Shown here one piece after another: positions 10,337 through 23,447 of a stretch of DNA of 64,000 nucleotides. The DNA comes from Neolentinus lepideus HHB14362 ss-1 (taxonomy: Eukaryota > Basidiomycota > Agaricomycetes > Gloeophyllales > Gloeophyllaceae), in the NCBI GenBank assembly GCA_001632425.1, contig KV425557.1, forward strand, positions 124,001 through 188,000. Reading direction: 5' to 3'. The position numbers were made by a program, and so were the translations under genes. How positions within the stretch are numbered: the stretch's first letter is position 1; each line of letters opens with the position of its first letter. Below the pieces are notes generated by a model. It was not told the DNA's origin. It ran no database searches and saw nothing but the letters and a program-made list of their open reading frames with translations.

Positions 10337-12673
10337 ATGAAGAGCTGCGGCGAGACGGTCTCCGTGGCCAGGGGGCGCAAGAGCGGCGACGACGCCCTCC
10401 TCGAGAGTTTGGGGTACAAGCAGGAGTTTAAGAGGGAGTTCACGCCCCTGGAGCTCTTTGGCGTCGTCTTTAGCATTCTAGGCGTCGTCCCGTCTATCGC
10501 GTACGTCTGTACTCGGGTATTTCCAGCAATTAATATTGCTTACCTCGATGACCAGATCCGTCTTGGTATACGCCCTTCCCAATGGCGGACCCGTCTCTAT
10601 GATATGGGGTGTATGTCATCACATTAAATAAGCCGCTTGCTGTCTTCTCTGTGGAATTGATGGACACGTACACAGTGGGCAGTCTGCACGGTCTTCCTCT
10701 TCATGATGGCCTTGGCAATGGCCGAGCTGGGATCCGCGGCGCCGACTTCGGGAGGCTTGTACTACTGGACGTTCAAGTTCTCGTCGCCCCGCTGGCGCTA
10801 TCTTCTGTGCTGGATCGGTGAGTGCTATCTGCGTGGTGATATATAGAGTCTAATTCGTCTACTATGGCTTCCAGTTGGGTGTAAGTCCTATTTCCTCGTT
10901 TAATGTAACCCCCGCCAATGTGTTTTCTCGCTAGATGCAAACACTATCGGAAACATTGGTGCCGTCGCGTCCGTCGCATGGGGGTGTGCCGTCCAGATTA
11001 TGGCGGCAGCGAGTATAGGATCGAACATGACTTTTGCTCCGACTACTGGCCAGACCTAGTGAGCTCGGCGGATACGTGCACTACGGAGAGCCACTCATTG
11101 ACGGTGCGATTGATCTAGCGGCTGTTTCTGCGCGGTTGCCTTTGTCATGGCCATCGTTTGCAGTTCTGCGACTAAGGTCATCGCCCGGCTCCAAACGCCA
11201 TATACCATATTGAATGTCTTGTGAGTGCGTCTGATGATGAAGACCATGTCTCCAAAGCTGATCGGCCCGTGTATCCAGGGTTATCTTGGGCATAGTCATT
11301 GCTCTTCCCGCCGCCACACCGTCCGAATTCGTGAATGACGCAGAGTTCGCTTTCGGGAACTTCACGAATCGTAAGCATATATGTTTAGTACACATTGCCG
11401 TCTCGTTCCCAAACGTCTTCCAGTGACTGCATGGCCCCCGGGATTCGCCTTCGTCCTCAGCTTCCTGGCTCCATTGTGGACAATCGGTAGGATCTTAGAC
11501 CAAACTATGCGTTGTGAATCTAACGGGGCCGAACAGGTGCCTTTGATTGTTGCGTGCATATTAGCGAAGAAGCCTCGAATGCGAACGTCGCTGTGCCGTG
11601 GGCCATCATCCTTGCGAATATGATCGCTGCCGTACTCGGATGGGGCGAGTTCTTCCCTTGGTAATGGTGCAATGTAGATCGTGGTGTTAACGGATATGCA
11701 GGCGTTATGATAGCGATTGTATTTTGCATGGGTACCGATGTGGAGTCCATCGTCAGCAGTCCCATTGGGCAACCACTGGCAGCGGTCAGTTATTTGGCCC
11801 GGGCTTCTCCCTTGACGCTGTTCTAATGCTCCTATATCAGATTTTCTTCAACAGCTTCGGTCAGAGGGGAACTCTGGCGATATGGGCTATCATAGTCACC
11901 CTTCAGTGTGTTGAATCAAGTTATTCCCTATGAAGATTAACTTATTAATGCCTTCTAGATTCCTCATGGGTACAAGCCTCGTGAGCACAACCCGAGCGTT
12001 TCTTACACATCGCAGGACTATCTAACAGGGTTTCTTCTAGTTAACCGTGGCTTCGCGGCAAAGCTTCGCATTCGCGCGAGATGGGGCACTGCCTTTCTCT
12101 CGGATTCTGTATCGCATCAACCCGTACACCCTCACTCCAGTCAACTCTGTGTGGTTCACCACCTTTGCAGCACTTGCACTGGGTCTACTCGCCTTCGCTG
12201 GATCCGCAGCGATAGGCGCTGTCTTCACACTTTGTGTTACGGCGAATTACCTTGCCTTTTCTATTCCCATCACTGCCAGATTCGCGTTCCACAACGACTT
12301 CAAGCCGGGTCCATTCACTTTGGGACGATGGGTACGCACATCCGTCTCCGCATCGCGATTATTATGTCTCTTACGCCATTCGCAGGGACTGCCCGTTGCC
12401 GCTGTGGCTGTATCGTGGATGTGCTTCTGCATGGTGATCTTCCAGTTCCCTACAAATCCAAATCCCGCCGTGGCCGAGATGAATTACACCGTGGTTGTGC
12501 TAGGTGGTGTGATGGCTCTTTGTCTCACTTACTACTACTTCCCGCGATATGGAGGGGTCCATTGGTTCAAGGGCCCCGTATCAAATATCGAACTGGATAT
12601 TAACGGAAAGCAGGAAGAAACGATATCGCGGAGTAGCGGCGAGAGCGAGGATCCGCAAGAGAAAGTCCAATAG
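10337..12673 (+). CDS. Amino-acid permease of the APC superfamily (GABA/UGA4-like), paralogue B
   Basis: Starts MKSCGETVSVARGRKSGDD at 10337; exon 1 ends at 10500. Conserved blocks follow in order: LGYKQEFKREFTPLELFG, YALPNGGPVSMIWG, AELGSAAPTSGGLYYWTF, AASIGSNMTFAPTTGQ, SSATKVIARLQTPYTILNV, VILGIVIALPAATPSEF, LTAWPPGFAFVLSFLAPLW, HISEEASNANVAVPWAII, CMGTDVESIVSSPIGQPLAA, FFNSFGQRGTLAIWAI, FSRILYRINPYTLTPVNSVW and YYYFPRYGGVHWFKGP. It ends PQEKVQ at 12673. A 6-nt microexon is at 10875-10880. The intron 11645-11701 begins GC, where the three paralogues have GT. The frame is intact throughout. It is probably an amino-acid or GABA importer; substrate unknown. It converges on EAF1 with a 190-bp gap. 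Confidence 0.9.
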
Positions 12674-12863
12674 CAGAGATATCAGTGCGTGTGTGATAGA
12701 ATTGAACCCCTTGCGTTTTTCCATAACGCCATCGTGACCTTGGTGGTGTTGTAATTATTTCGTCCCGTAGATCCATAGCAATAATCATAGTGTCAAAATC
12801 ATACATACTGATCATTTTCATGAACTTATGCACGTAAAAGAAACCACACGTGAGCCAACGCGA

Positions 12864-15800
12864 TCACTGCTGAGGGTACTGAGAAGACTGGCCAGCCTGT
12901 GGGATGGCACTTTGTCCAGTTGCTGCCTGAGCTTGTGCATTTTGTGTCTGTTGAGCTCGGACTTGGAGGGCCTGAGCGTGCATGTGTGCATACTATGACA
13001 GCTGTTAACGACGACTGATTTCGATACAACCCTCCAGGTTACACACCTGCATACTCTGCATGCGTATCGCTTGCTCCATCTGCTCAGTGCTCAACGCAGC
13101 GCCATGGATCTGGTAGTAGTGACCTATGTTGGGAATAGGAGGTCGAGGCATTGCTCCTGGTTGAACACTCTGCATCGTGGGCACTGTGCTCTGCTGAGAT
13201 TGAGCAGAAGGCGGACGTGTCGGATTAGGTTGATTGGTCGGCGTTGCTGACGTGCGCGGGGGAGAAGCCTATGGTGTATGGCAACAAATGCAATATAGCG
13301 TTCAGAATAGGCATAAGCGGTGAGGGACAACAATGAAGAAGGGCCAAACTTGCCTGAGTAGCGTTGTTCTGAATTTGTGCCATTTGTTCCGACAAGCGAG
13401 TATTCTGACCGGCGTTGATATTAGGTAAACGCTGTTGAGATATGTTTACTTGATTACGAATTTGCGGTAGACCCGACGGGGGCAGGCCAGTTCCAGGAAG
13501 CCTCGGTGCACCATTGTGTTGTTGTTGTAGCATCTGAGCTTGCTGAATCTGCACCTACGTGTAATACAAAAAGGTGTTACCATCAACGTGCAAAGGTCAC
13601 AATAGTATCCATTCACCATATTAGGAACTCCTTGCACTTGGATACCTTGCATGTGCCGTTGCTGCAGATGTTGCTGCCGTGCTATTTCCTGGTCCCTTCG
13701 CATAACCTCATTTGCCTTAGCATCCTTTTCAGCCTTCTTGCGACTCAGCTCCAGCGGGGTGTGCTTGGGCAAGCTGTTGTATTGACCGTGTGTATCGTGA
13801 ACCGCAGTTGGTTTTCTCTGACCTGCTGAACGAGATTGAATGGGCCGTCACCGATGTTTGGCACATACTTACCTGCTGTTTTCTGGGCAGCTTCACGTCT
13901 CTTGGCGGTCTTTCGCATTGTGTCATGGATCAATTGATGCCTACGACGCTTTCGGGTGTCAGTGGTGAGAGCTAGTGGCCCAGACGAATTGGTAATGTTG
14001 GGACCAGGGCTGGTTGGGCTCTGCAGAGCACTAGCAGAACGCTTCACGCCTCGAGTTGTCATCTGCCCTGGTGGAGGCGGAGGAGGCATATCCCTATGGG
14101 GCGTCTCAGGTAGCTCTCGCAACGTCGAGCCACCTCCCCATTTCGTACACCATCTTTCATAACAATCCCATGGGGTGCGCTTGTCGGTATTCAATACGAC
14201 CCGAGACGAGTTGAAATATTCCGCTATGAGCTGCCAGTTATTCAAGAATTTGTCGGCTAATGACTTCAGTAGAGAGTCCTCGCTTGAAGCCCATGGATAC
14301 TCTGTCACCCTTTTCTTTGCATCTTTAGGTGCCGGCGGAGCCATATAATGCTCTTTACTCGGGGTGTCACCGGCAGCCTTGGTATGTCCGATGAACAAGC
14401 CTTTGAGACTAGATGAGAAGAGTTTTCAATCATGGAACTATTCACTTACCGCACTGAGGCATCTTATCCGGTTGAACACGGGAAGGAACATTCTCGAAGT
14501 CCATCAGGACGACCGGTTCCTCGGAATGAAGCCACCTGCCTTGTCTCCAACGCTTCGATGGCTGGACAGGCCCAATCAAAGTTGGTTTGAGATGCATGAA
14601 CTGCGACATAGGGGTCAGCTTTGTAAGGTTGGTTTCGTCAACCCTCCTGTGTGGATCTTCCTTCTTATCCCCCTTCTTCTTGCCCTCAACCACGGCAATC
14701 GTACCAGACGGAGGCTCAAGCATCTCCAGGGGACGGAGCTCGGGAAAAATTTCTGATAGATCTGTAGGAGGATGTGGGCCCCGGAGAACATCCTCTTCAG
14801 ACGAAGTACTCGAAGGCTTTCTGTAAATATCCATATCATCGAGGTCCAAGAACAGCATATCAGCGTTGGAATAGACGATGCTATCTCTCAGCTGAAGGTA
14901 CGTGTTTGGCTTGAAGATGGGACGAGGATGCACAGACGGAACACCTAGAATCGGATCTGATGCACCCGACTTCAAAGCTGATTCAGGCATGGAATTCGCG
15001 CCCTCCTCCACTTTGACTGGTTTGGGACCATTGTCAGTCTCCTTCACATTGTCAACAGCCATGGTGTCATCCTGATTCCCCTCAGCCAATGCGTTCTGAT
15101 CTTCTGCATCTTCCACCTTGGGTTCTGCACTCTCTAGGTCTCTATTACGCTCGAGATCATCAAGAGCATCCCGGAAAGCCGTGTCTGCCTCAAGGTCGTC
15201 AATGACATCGTTGTCCTGTGCTGCGTTGTCTTGCTCCTGATCGTCATCTGCTTCCGATCCTTCAGACGATGGATAGTCTATCATCGACATCGGATTCTTG
15301 CCATCTCGGTTCGCCGCCTCTTCATCCAAGTCTTCGTCAGGCGGAGCTTCTACATCTGCGTCGATCTGCACCGGCTCCTGCGATGGCCTGGGACGCTTCC
15401 AGAAAACGGATATACCGAGTTTATGCCTTTCCTCGGTTGTGCCCGCCGCATGCCAATCTACAGCTGCACAAGCTAGGTCGAAGGCTATAGCGTGCTTAAA
15501 TTTACGCTCTTCGCGGAAATCAACACGCATCCATTTCTGGGATATTCGCTGTCAGAATCGATAAAATCATAGGATGACCTTCACAGAACAGACCATTTCC
15601 TCTAGCAGATAGTCCCAATGGGTCTTCATTGTGATCCCTACTGCTCTCTGTTTCTTTGGTTGCCTGAAGCTCCACTTGCCTTTGTCTTTCAAAAGTTCGA
15701 TGCGGTCCAGTGCACGAACAAATCGCAATTCTGTGTAGGCAACCTACAACTTCGTGAGCAGACAAAAATAATAACGACAGATCTCCAGACTGACGTTCCA

Positions 15801-17719
15801 ATCGCGCGTGCTGAGGCACTTCTGCGCCCGAGAAACTCTTTTCCACACCGGATTGGCGCGTAAAGAAGCGCCCCACCGGTTTACGCCCAGCGGGGCAAAA
15901 TCCCCTCGTTCCGACGTTTTGTCTCCTTTGTCACGGTCTTTGTCCCGCTTCCGCTGCTTCGCGGGCTTGCCTTTCCGGTTAAATTCGGGAGGCAAGGCTT
16001 TCAAGGGCGGCAATGTGTAGGATTGTTTGATACGAGGAGCAGCATTCCCACTAGGCGTGGCGGGCCGCCGTGCAGGCACGTCTTGCATATGTACTAGAGG
16101 ACTGAAATCGTAGCTGGGATAGTCGTGAACTGGAGACGAAGGCGCCGGAATGACATAAAGGGCAGGTTGAGTCTGTACATCGCCAGCCGCAGGTGTCGTG
16201 GCATTGGAACTTAGAGGAGAGAACTCTGATTCTTCCACTCCATACCGAACCTCAGTCGGTGACCGACGGGCGATAGATACATGACCGGCAGTATCTTCCA
16301 GTTTCTCTGTTAGCTGCTCAGTAACAGAATCACGTTCCGGGTAGACGATCTGTCCAGCACTCGTTGGGCTATCTTGTGTTCTTTCGACGGTATACAGTTG
16401 TACCTCTTCAGACGGGAATTCATTGAATTCGCTCGCTCTACCCTGTGAATCTTCTGGACTTGACCCACGTTCCGTTGTGGCTTCCACGTTCTCGGACTGG
16501 TCCTCTGCGCCATGTAAATATTCTTCTACCACATCGGCCATAGAAACGTCCTGATCGGCTGTCGTGGCTGGCACCGCAACTTGAGACCCTTCTTGGACCT
16601 CGTATTGACTGCCTTCATCTTGCCTTGTCTCGCCATGATTCAAGAGCACGCTCGGCTCTTGTGATCCAGGTTCCTCCGGTCGTTCAAGTTCGGTCTCATC
16701 ATTCACTGTGTCATCTTCCTGAACGAACTCGCCAGATTCGTCGACATCTGCTGAGAGGTCCTGCAAGGAATCTTGTTCAGATTCTGCATATTCCTCTTCA
16801 GAAGCCTCCTCCACTTCCGATCTGGCTAGAGCCCCTTCAGAACCATCCTCTGCAGTGCCGTCTGCATCTTCATGAGGGAATACCGAAGACGAACGAGGCG
16901 CCTGGGAGGTGGCGTCACGACGGTACGGAGAAGACGAACGGTTGCTTATCAGATCCAACTCATCTCTGTCCTCTTCCGCCTCGGTGTCCTCTCGCTCTTC
17001 ATACGTAACAGGAACTGAAGATGCGTCTCCTTCACCCATGTCAGGTTCATCATGGTTATATCCAGGTGCAGAGGGAGATGCAGATGCAGTTCGGTACTCA
17101 GACTGCGTCCTGTCTAGTTCCATCGGTGACTCGTGTTGTGGTTCAACGAGACACTGCAATCCTTCCTCTATCTCGACATTCTCTTGTGACCCTTCTTCAT
17201 GGGCAGGTTCAGGTGAGGGCGGAGGCTCGGACATTGGGGAATCAGATTCAGCACCTATGGCACTCTTGGTGGGAGGATCGTCATGGTCGACAGGTACGTC
17301 CTCCAGGGCAGGCTCATCGTCAGAATGTGGAGGGGGAGATAAGGACAGGTCGAGTTCGGTCAAATTTTCGATACTGCCCGTGTCAGGACTGTGGCATAGG
17401 TAACATGAGTAAGCCAACCTCCTAGATACATAAGGAGTCTTTAGCAGACGTACTGCTTCTGCAGATCGAATCTGTCTAAGAAAGTCTCCGCCTCCGATCC
17501 ATCATCCTCGTCCTCTGGATCTGGGAGCATCACACCAATATGTTGCCGCCTGCGAAGCATATGGTACATTTCACGCAGGAGCTCATTCCGCCTTCGCGAA
17601 ATCGCTCTGCGGGTAAATTGAAGGCGTCAAACTCGTGTTACACCAGAAGAATTTACGTTTACACACTCTAACTGTGCCACACGGTCCTCAACCTGTGGGT
17701 CGACAGGTGGCGTCGCCAT
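12864..17719 (-). CDS. EAF1: NuA4 histone acetyltransferase scaffold subunit EAF1/VID21 (HSA plus Myb/SANT)
   Basis: ATG at 17719 (MATPPVDPQVEDRVAQLE). A helical N-terminal part is rich in Arg/Glu (SRRRNELLREMYHMLRRRQ). Then comes an acidic, low-complexity region of about 500 residues (exon 15744-17417). The HSA helix is encoded around 15500-15640 (KTHWDYLLEEMVC, then REERKFKHAIAFDLACAAVDW). A further acidic stretch follows, then the SANT domain near 14330-14150 (YPWASSEDSLLKSLADKF, NWQLIAEYFNS, CYERWCTKWG). The tail is Gln-rich and ends QSSQYPQQ at 12864. In yeast the HSA helix binds actin and Arp4, and the protein assembles the NuA4 complex that acetylates H4 and H2A. The domain order HSA-SANT without an ATPase domain separates it from SWR1/INO80. 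Confidence 0.88.
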
Positions 17720-18282
17720 CACGAGGTAGTCTTCAACGGGCACTTCGCAGAAGTCTTCAACTACAAGGTTTTACCAGCTAGCACCAGCTTCGATGCTCTT
17801 CCAATAATTGCAGTGAATTGGGGAACAGTCTAGCACAGAGGAAGGGTCAACCCAACTCGAACTGGTTCGTTCGCTGGGTTCCTGGACTGACAGCGACAGT
17901 TTCCAGAAAAGGCGAATGTCACAGTCATATGTTCGACAATCGTTTCACTCGCTTGATGGTCTGCGCTACACCATCACCGTAGCACGCCTGCTGTACATTT
18001 TATTAAGGATGCATTCATCCAAGCCGTGTATACTGTAGTGTCGAATATAACGCATCTATCTTCATGTGATCCAGCATTGATCATGCCAATAGTTACCGAC
18101 AGCATTGAATCGTGATTATTACGGGTATAAGAGACGTGGAATGCAGATGATACATTGGAAGAATAGAGCGAAATAAGGAGGTGAAAGAATGGCATGAAAA
18201 GAATGACTGAGGCAGTAAGGGAAAGCATCTGAATGTGCTAGTTGTCCAACGTCCTAATAGTCAAAACATGAGGTCCGTACCA
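17720..18282. other. Intergenic region, 5' flank of EAF1 and 3' flank of KNR4/SMI1
   Basis: No frame with recognisable content. The minus-strand frame at 17974-18228 is in the trailing region of the KNR4/SMI1-like gene and lacks domain similarity. Confidence 0.5.
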
Positions 18283-20443
18283 TTAGACAACATCTTGGAT
18301 ACTGCTAGCCGAGTCCTTTTTCCGCTTCCCTCCCAATTTTCCAAATTTCTTCAACGAGGAGACACTACTCTTCTTCTTTCCGTGACCCTTCTTGCTTGAT
18401 GTGGATGATTCGCTCGAACGAGTAGTGACGGCAGTTAATTCTGCTCCCTCAGCTTCACCATCAAGTTGTATGTCACCGTTCACCGTCGGCGGTACCTTTT
18501 CCTCGCTCGTTCCAGATATTCCACCATCTCCTACTAGCCTAATTGTCGCAGCTTCGTCCTTGCTGTCACTATTAACGGCAGCGCCGAACGCGTCAGTGAC
18601 GTCGGGCAGAGGCTCAGTCGCTAAAGCCCTGCTGGGGGAGGCAACTGGTTCGATGGGTTGAGCCTCCAACGCGGGAGCAGACTCGGCGAGCAAATCCGTT
18701 ATATCTGCCATTCCTGAAGACAAAGCCGGCGGTGTAGTGCCCAAAGAGTTGGCACCAGAAGAACCAGACGGTGGTGTTGGTAAAGGCACAAGAGAGGCTT
18801 CTAATGATCCATTGACAGCACCGTTTGGATTTGATGAAGGCGCCACTTGAGACCGTACAAGAGGTTGTCTCGGCGGAAGATCCACCTCCTTCATCATCAT
18901 CCCACGGCCACTCTCCAAGTCATCGTTTAGCGGTGACGAAGGCGCTGAGTCAGGTGATGAGGGGGTCGATAAGTCATCTTGTGTGGGAAGGTCAACGGGT
19001 AAAGGTATGGGGGGTTTGGTGACGGATATTGTGGGCACTACACGCGGCGCTGCGAGCTGATTCACATTCACCTTTTCAACTCCATTCTGCGAAGGAGTAA
19101 GTTCCAGATTCTCGTCAATATCAGCCAGCACAGGTATAGGGACTTCAGCGTCTGACTGTTTGCCGAGACCACCTGCCAATTCGATGACTGACTCTCGACG
19201 CTGATAACGGAGGTCAATTATTGAAATCACACAAAAGTTAATGATGCCTACCTTGCCCTTTTCAGCGGATGGGAAAAAGCTCTCCTCGGTCACTAAACCT
19301 GATTCTAACCACTTCCTGACACTTTTATCCGCCCAAGCTTCTAAAACATTCCATCCCCGATACTCCCCCGTTAGACGCAGCCCTCCAGGTCCAGCATCTC
19401 CTCCTCCATCCCCTTGACCACGTCCGCTACCGTCATAGAAGTAGCTTCCGTAGCCGATATCATCTTCACTACCTTCGCTTCCATCGTTCTGATTGCCAAT
19501 CTCATACCCTTCTCCACTCTCCAGCTCTTCAACGAAGCTGGCAAGCCATTTCGCCCAACCGCTGGGCCCATCCCCTCTCCACATCACAACCTTGGTGTCG
19601 AAATCTCGACCGAAGATAATAACTTGCCCTGGAGCGCCCCCTTCGCCAGGGTTAAGGTCGATGCCAAGGTAATTGCCAGCCTTGTCGGCCACCAGAGGTA
19701 TCCAGCCTTTACAAGAATACTCTTTCCGGACATAGTCTGGGGGTATTGACTGCATCGCGTCGCGTAGTTTAGGGTTCGCACCAGTGTTAGGGTCGTCGTC
19801 GACGTCTCGCCAGAACCTCCACTCCTCCAGCACTTCCTCCAGAGGAAGCAGCGTCAAGCCAAAGAATAAGCCTTCGGAGCAGCCTGCCGATGATTCGGGT
19901 TCCTGCCCGTCACAGACAAGATACGACTCTCGGACGGGCACTGGCAACTGGAAACCGAATTGCATCTCTATCTGAGCCAAATCTTGCGGAAGGATACCAT
20001 AATTTAACGTATCACCCAGTTCTGGGTACTCGTTCATAAGCCAGGTCTGGAGACGATGCCATGTTTGGGCCAATGGCGGATACGGCGGCAACGGAGACAG
20101 GGGTTTGTTATGAATCGGTAGAAGCGAGGTAGGTCTCGAGCGTGAACCGCTAGCACTGGAGTACGCCCGTTAGCTCTAACTATCATATCTACCTATTCAG
20201 AAGAAGGACATACGACGTCGGCAAATAATCGTATATACTTCCAACTGATGGCGGAGGGTATGTATAAGGACTTGACGCGGTCTCCGGGTCGGGGGTGTAG
20301 GGAGTGTCGGCTCTGAGGGCATCCGAATGATTGGGGAAAACGGGCGAGGAGGTCGGAAGAGAGAAAGCCTCGTGAGTAGAGGACATGGCTTGGTTCTTCC
20401 GCCTGGAGCTGTCCGACGAAAAAAGAGAGGTAAACCAACTCAT
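18283..20443 (-). CDS. SMI1: KNR4/SMI1-like cell-wall assembly and signalling regulator
   Basis: Exon 1 starts at 20443 (MSWFTSLFSSDSSRRKN) and is spliced after TSY/PTS at about 20202. Exon 2 contains the SMI1/KNR4 (SUKH) fold: WHRLQTWLMNEYPELGDTLN, LAQIEMQFGFQLPVPVRESY, DGQEPES, GLFFGLTLLPLEEVLEEWRFW, CKGWIPLVADKAGNYLGIDL, VIIFGRDFDTKVV and WAKWLASFVEELESGEGYEI. A second conserved block is NVLEAWADKSVRKWLESGL. The last 300 residues are Ser/Pro/Asp-rich and end in a Lys/Ser-rich tail (KKGHGKKKSSVSSLKKFGK). In yeast, Knr4 is a hub of the cell-wall-integrity pathway that modulates Slt2 signalling and chitin and glucan synthesis. Disordered flanks around a SUKH core are usual in fungal members. 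Stop at 18283. Confidence 0.9.
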
Positions 20444-20932
20444 GGTAGTTATACTCCGGTGTCCTCAGGGATGTGGACTGCGAGAGACGTTGCAACGATG
20501 GACGCGTGGTAGCCACTCAGTAGCGCTGGCCCAGTGACAGTGGAGAAGCTGCAACTGCCCTTCTCCAGTACTGCACTTCTTCGGCTGGGACGGATATATA
20601 TAGCCACGTCCTAGTACGGTCGTTTTGAAGAAAGCAGACAGTGAGATACCCTGTAAATATACAGCGGAGAGGAAGAGTAGCCTTGAATGCACAGTATATG
20701 TTCGGAATGTGTCAATGAGCTGTATACACCGGCCTCAATTCTGGAAAACCGTGGTAATTTGCTATGCGGGTGAAACGCGAGTGCCCGACGACGACGGCAA
20801 AGCTCCCTCATCACAACGATCCACATGGAATTACGAATTACAAGTACATCGATTCATTATGGAACGGATTATTGCTAATAAATACACGTGTGCAATGATG
20901 CTCAACGCTCCTAATACAAGCGACTGTCTACT
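20444..20932. other. Intergenic region upstream of KNR4/SMI1 and downstream of the first SCOT gene
   Basis: No supported gene. Plus-strand frames between 20625 and 21161 are antisense to the SCOT gene in part and show no domain. Confidence 0.5.
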
Positions 20933-23063
20933 TCAGAACCTGCCGAGAGGCTCCCGAACGGTGAACTCGGCCTCCGTCTTCGCTTTCACCTCCTCTAAGG
21001 TAAGACCCTCAGCAATCTCAATAAGTTCCATAGAGCCCTTCTGCCTATCCACGTTGAAAACAGCCAGCTCCGTAATAATTTGGCTGACAGCTCTTGCACC
21101 GGTGAGGGGCAACGTGCACTCCTTGCGAATCTTTGAGGTACCGTCCTTGGCGCAGTGCTGAAGAACAGCGATGACCTTGGTCTTGTCAGGATTCGAGACG
21201 AGATCCATAGCTCCGCCAATTCCTGTGAATTCCGAGAATCAGGAATGAACTCTGTGCTGCACAGCTATAACGCACCCTTGACCAGTTTCCCTGGAACCAT
21301 GAAGTTGGCAATGTCACCAGCTTGAGACACCTCCATGGCCTAAAATGCGAATATGAACATCATTCGTTCAGAGACAAAGAAAGGCTCGTAACATACACCT
21401 AGGATGGAAACATCAACGTGACCGCCACGAATCATGGCAAAAGATTCAGCCGAGTCTGAATTAATAGAAATAAGCTGTATGAAAAACTGGTAAAGATAAT
21501 CGTTCTCATACCGAACACTGATGCACCGGGTAATAATGTGACAGTTTCTTTGCCAGCATTGATGATATCGCTTGAGAATAGATGAGTAATAAGCAAATAT
21601 GAGTCATGAAAAGAATCTTACGCGTCGACCTGCTCCTTCGTGGGGAAAGGACCCATTCCAAGAATACCGTTCTCACTTTGCAGCCAGAGGTTAACACCAG
21701 GGGGCATGTGCTCCGTGACCAACGTGGGGACACCAACACCAAGGTTGACGTAGAAGCCGTCACCGAGTTCCTTAGCAGCCCGCTTGGCAATCTTGTGTCG
21801 CCACTCCTTACTCGCCTTCGCATTGGCCGCAGGGCCTTCCTTTTGGGCAGATGGTTCAGGTGCGAGAGATAGAATCTCAATTTCCTTGGGTTCGGTGGCA
21901 GGGACAATCCGGTCGACGTAGATACCAGGCAAGTGGATGGCGTTTGGCGAAAGAGAACCAACAGGGACGATGTGCTCAGCCTTTGCAACAGGACCAATGA
22001 ACATACGAGATAAGCATGTAATAGAATAGACGAGCATACCTCGACGATGGTGAGTTTCGCGTTCCTTGCCATGATTGCGTTGTAGTTATTAGCAGCGTAT
22101 CTACAATTGACAGTCGTTCTTGATATAATCATTGATAAAATGAGAGAAGAGGCTTGCCTGAAGACACAGTTACCGACTTCATCAGCCTTCCATGCGTGGA
22201 CGAACGCGACATCTCCGGCAATGGCAGGTTCCATGACGTATTTGCGACCATCAAAGACCCTGCTCTCCTTGCTATTACCGTTGATCAAAACACCATTCTT
22301 CATTCCTCCAGGCTTGAACCGAATGGGGATGGTGCCACTTTCCACAGGTGATGAAGCACCAGTAGGGGTGAAGAACGCGGGAATACCAGCGGCATGGGCG
22401 CGCATGCGCTCAACAAGAGTACCTTGAGGAACGAGCTCCAGGGAGATATCGCCATTCAAGTACGCAGCCTCGATGGCTTTATTACTAGTGATTGGTCAAT
22501 TTGGAGATCACAGAAAGCAATTTCAATTAATTTTACGTACGACCCAAGATAAGATATGATTAAACGTTCCAACTGTCCACTGAGCAAGAGTTTCACTGCA
22601 GAGATCATCAAGATGCATTCGACACTCGCAGCATAGGCGAAACAAACCTAAGCCGTGTTCACCGAGACCAGCGTTGTTAGAGACGGCGGTGAGGTCCTTG
22701 ATCTCCTTCCGCCTTGACAGTGCAGCCAAGAGGGTCTCTACACGTATATGTTAGATCATCGAGATGACTGCGAGAGCGAGTATTAGACGTACCTGGGATA
22801 CCACAAAGACCAAACCCTGAATACCAAAAGGAGTTAGTCAACTCGCAATGATGACATTCCGAGAGCAAAGACATGCCTCCGCTAAGAATCATGTCTCCAG
22901 ACTTGACATCCTTGACCACCTCGTCCGCAGAGTCCCAAACTTTTTTCTTCCTGGGCAGCGTGGCCTCTACAGGGGTACTGTACCACCTAATTCGCAAAGA
23001 CGTGAGGCGCGACGTGCGCAGAGCTGGCAGCGGCCTACAGGTCGCTGCCTTAATAGCGAGCAT
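20933..23063 (-). CDS. OXCT1: Succinyl-CoA:3-ketoacid CoA-transferase (SCOT), mitochondrial, copy 1
   Basis: The enzyme moves CoA between succinyl-CoA and acetoacetate (or related ketoacids) in the mitochondrial matrix. The start is the ATG at 23063 (MLAIKAATCRPLPALRTSRL), with an Arg-rich, acid-free presequence; an in-frame ATG at 23075 is possible. The alpha half includes KVWDSADEVVKDVKSGDMIL, the GLCGIP glycine motif, [33 protein letters not shown] and GIPAFFTPTG. The beta half includes RIAKRAAKEL-type [20 protein letters not shown] and the catalytic-Glu motif [13 protein letters not shown] (SENG signature). It ends [20 protein letters not shown]...FTVREPLGRF at 20933. About ten exons, frame intact. 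It is the downstream copy of a same-strand tandem pair; the next SCOT gene ends 385 bp before this start. Confidence 0.92.
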
Positions 23064-23292
23064 GGTAGTGGTCAAAAGGAAAGTGCGGGGTCGTGTGGGG
23101 TATCGGGAGGCAATGACCGAAGAAGGGGGGGTATCTGGCCCCTCAGGCCTTTTATGATATCCACCGAGTGCTTTGGTTTACACGGTCCAGCCGAGGAGGT
23201 TTGGACGGGTCATGGATGAAGCTGAACGGCAGGATAATGAGTGGATATCGGACAAAAGACGTTCCGTCATTGGTCGCCCACTGGTCGCATGT

Positions 23293-23332
23293 CACGTGTG
23301 CACGCGTCTCGCGCCGAATCCCCGCTACGCGT
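23293..23332. promoter_or_regulatory. CACGTG plus two ACGCGT motifs upstream of SCOT copy 1
   Basis: CACGTG at 23293-23298, ACGCGT at 23302-23307 and ACGCGT at 23327-23332, about 230-270 bp upstream of the start. CACGTG is the core site of bHLH factors and ACGCGT the core of the MBF (MCB) site in yeasts. Binding here is inference. Confidence 0.4.
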
Positions 23333-23447
23333 CCGATTACACCCTATACCGTACTATACCCGAACAGCTGCATGCTACATATATGTAGAACAGGCAGTGT
23401 ATAGAATTTTGATAATAAAGAGACAGCTATGCGACAACTAGCCATAC

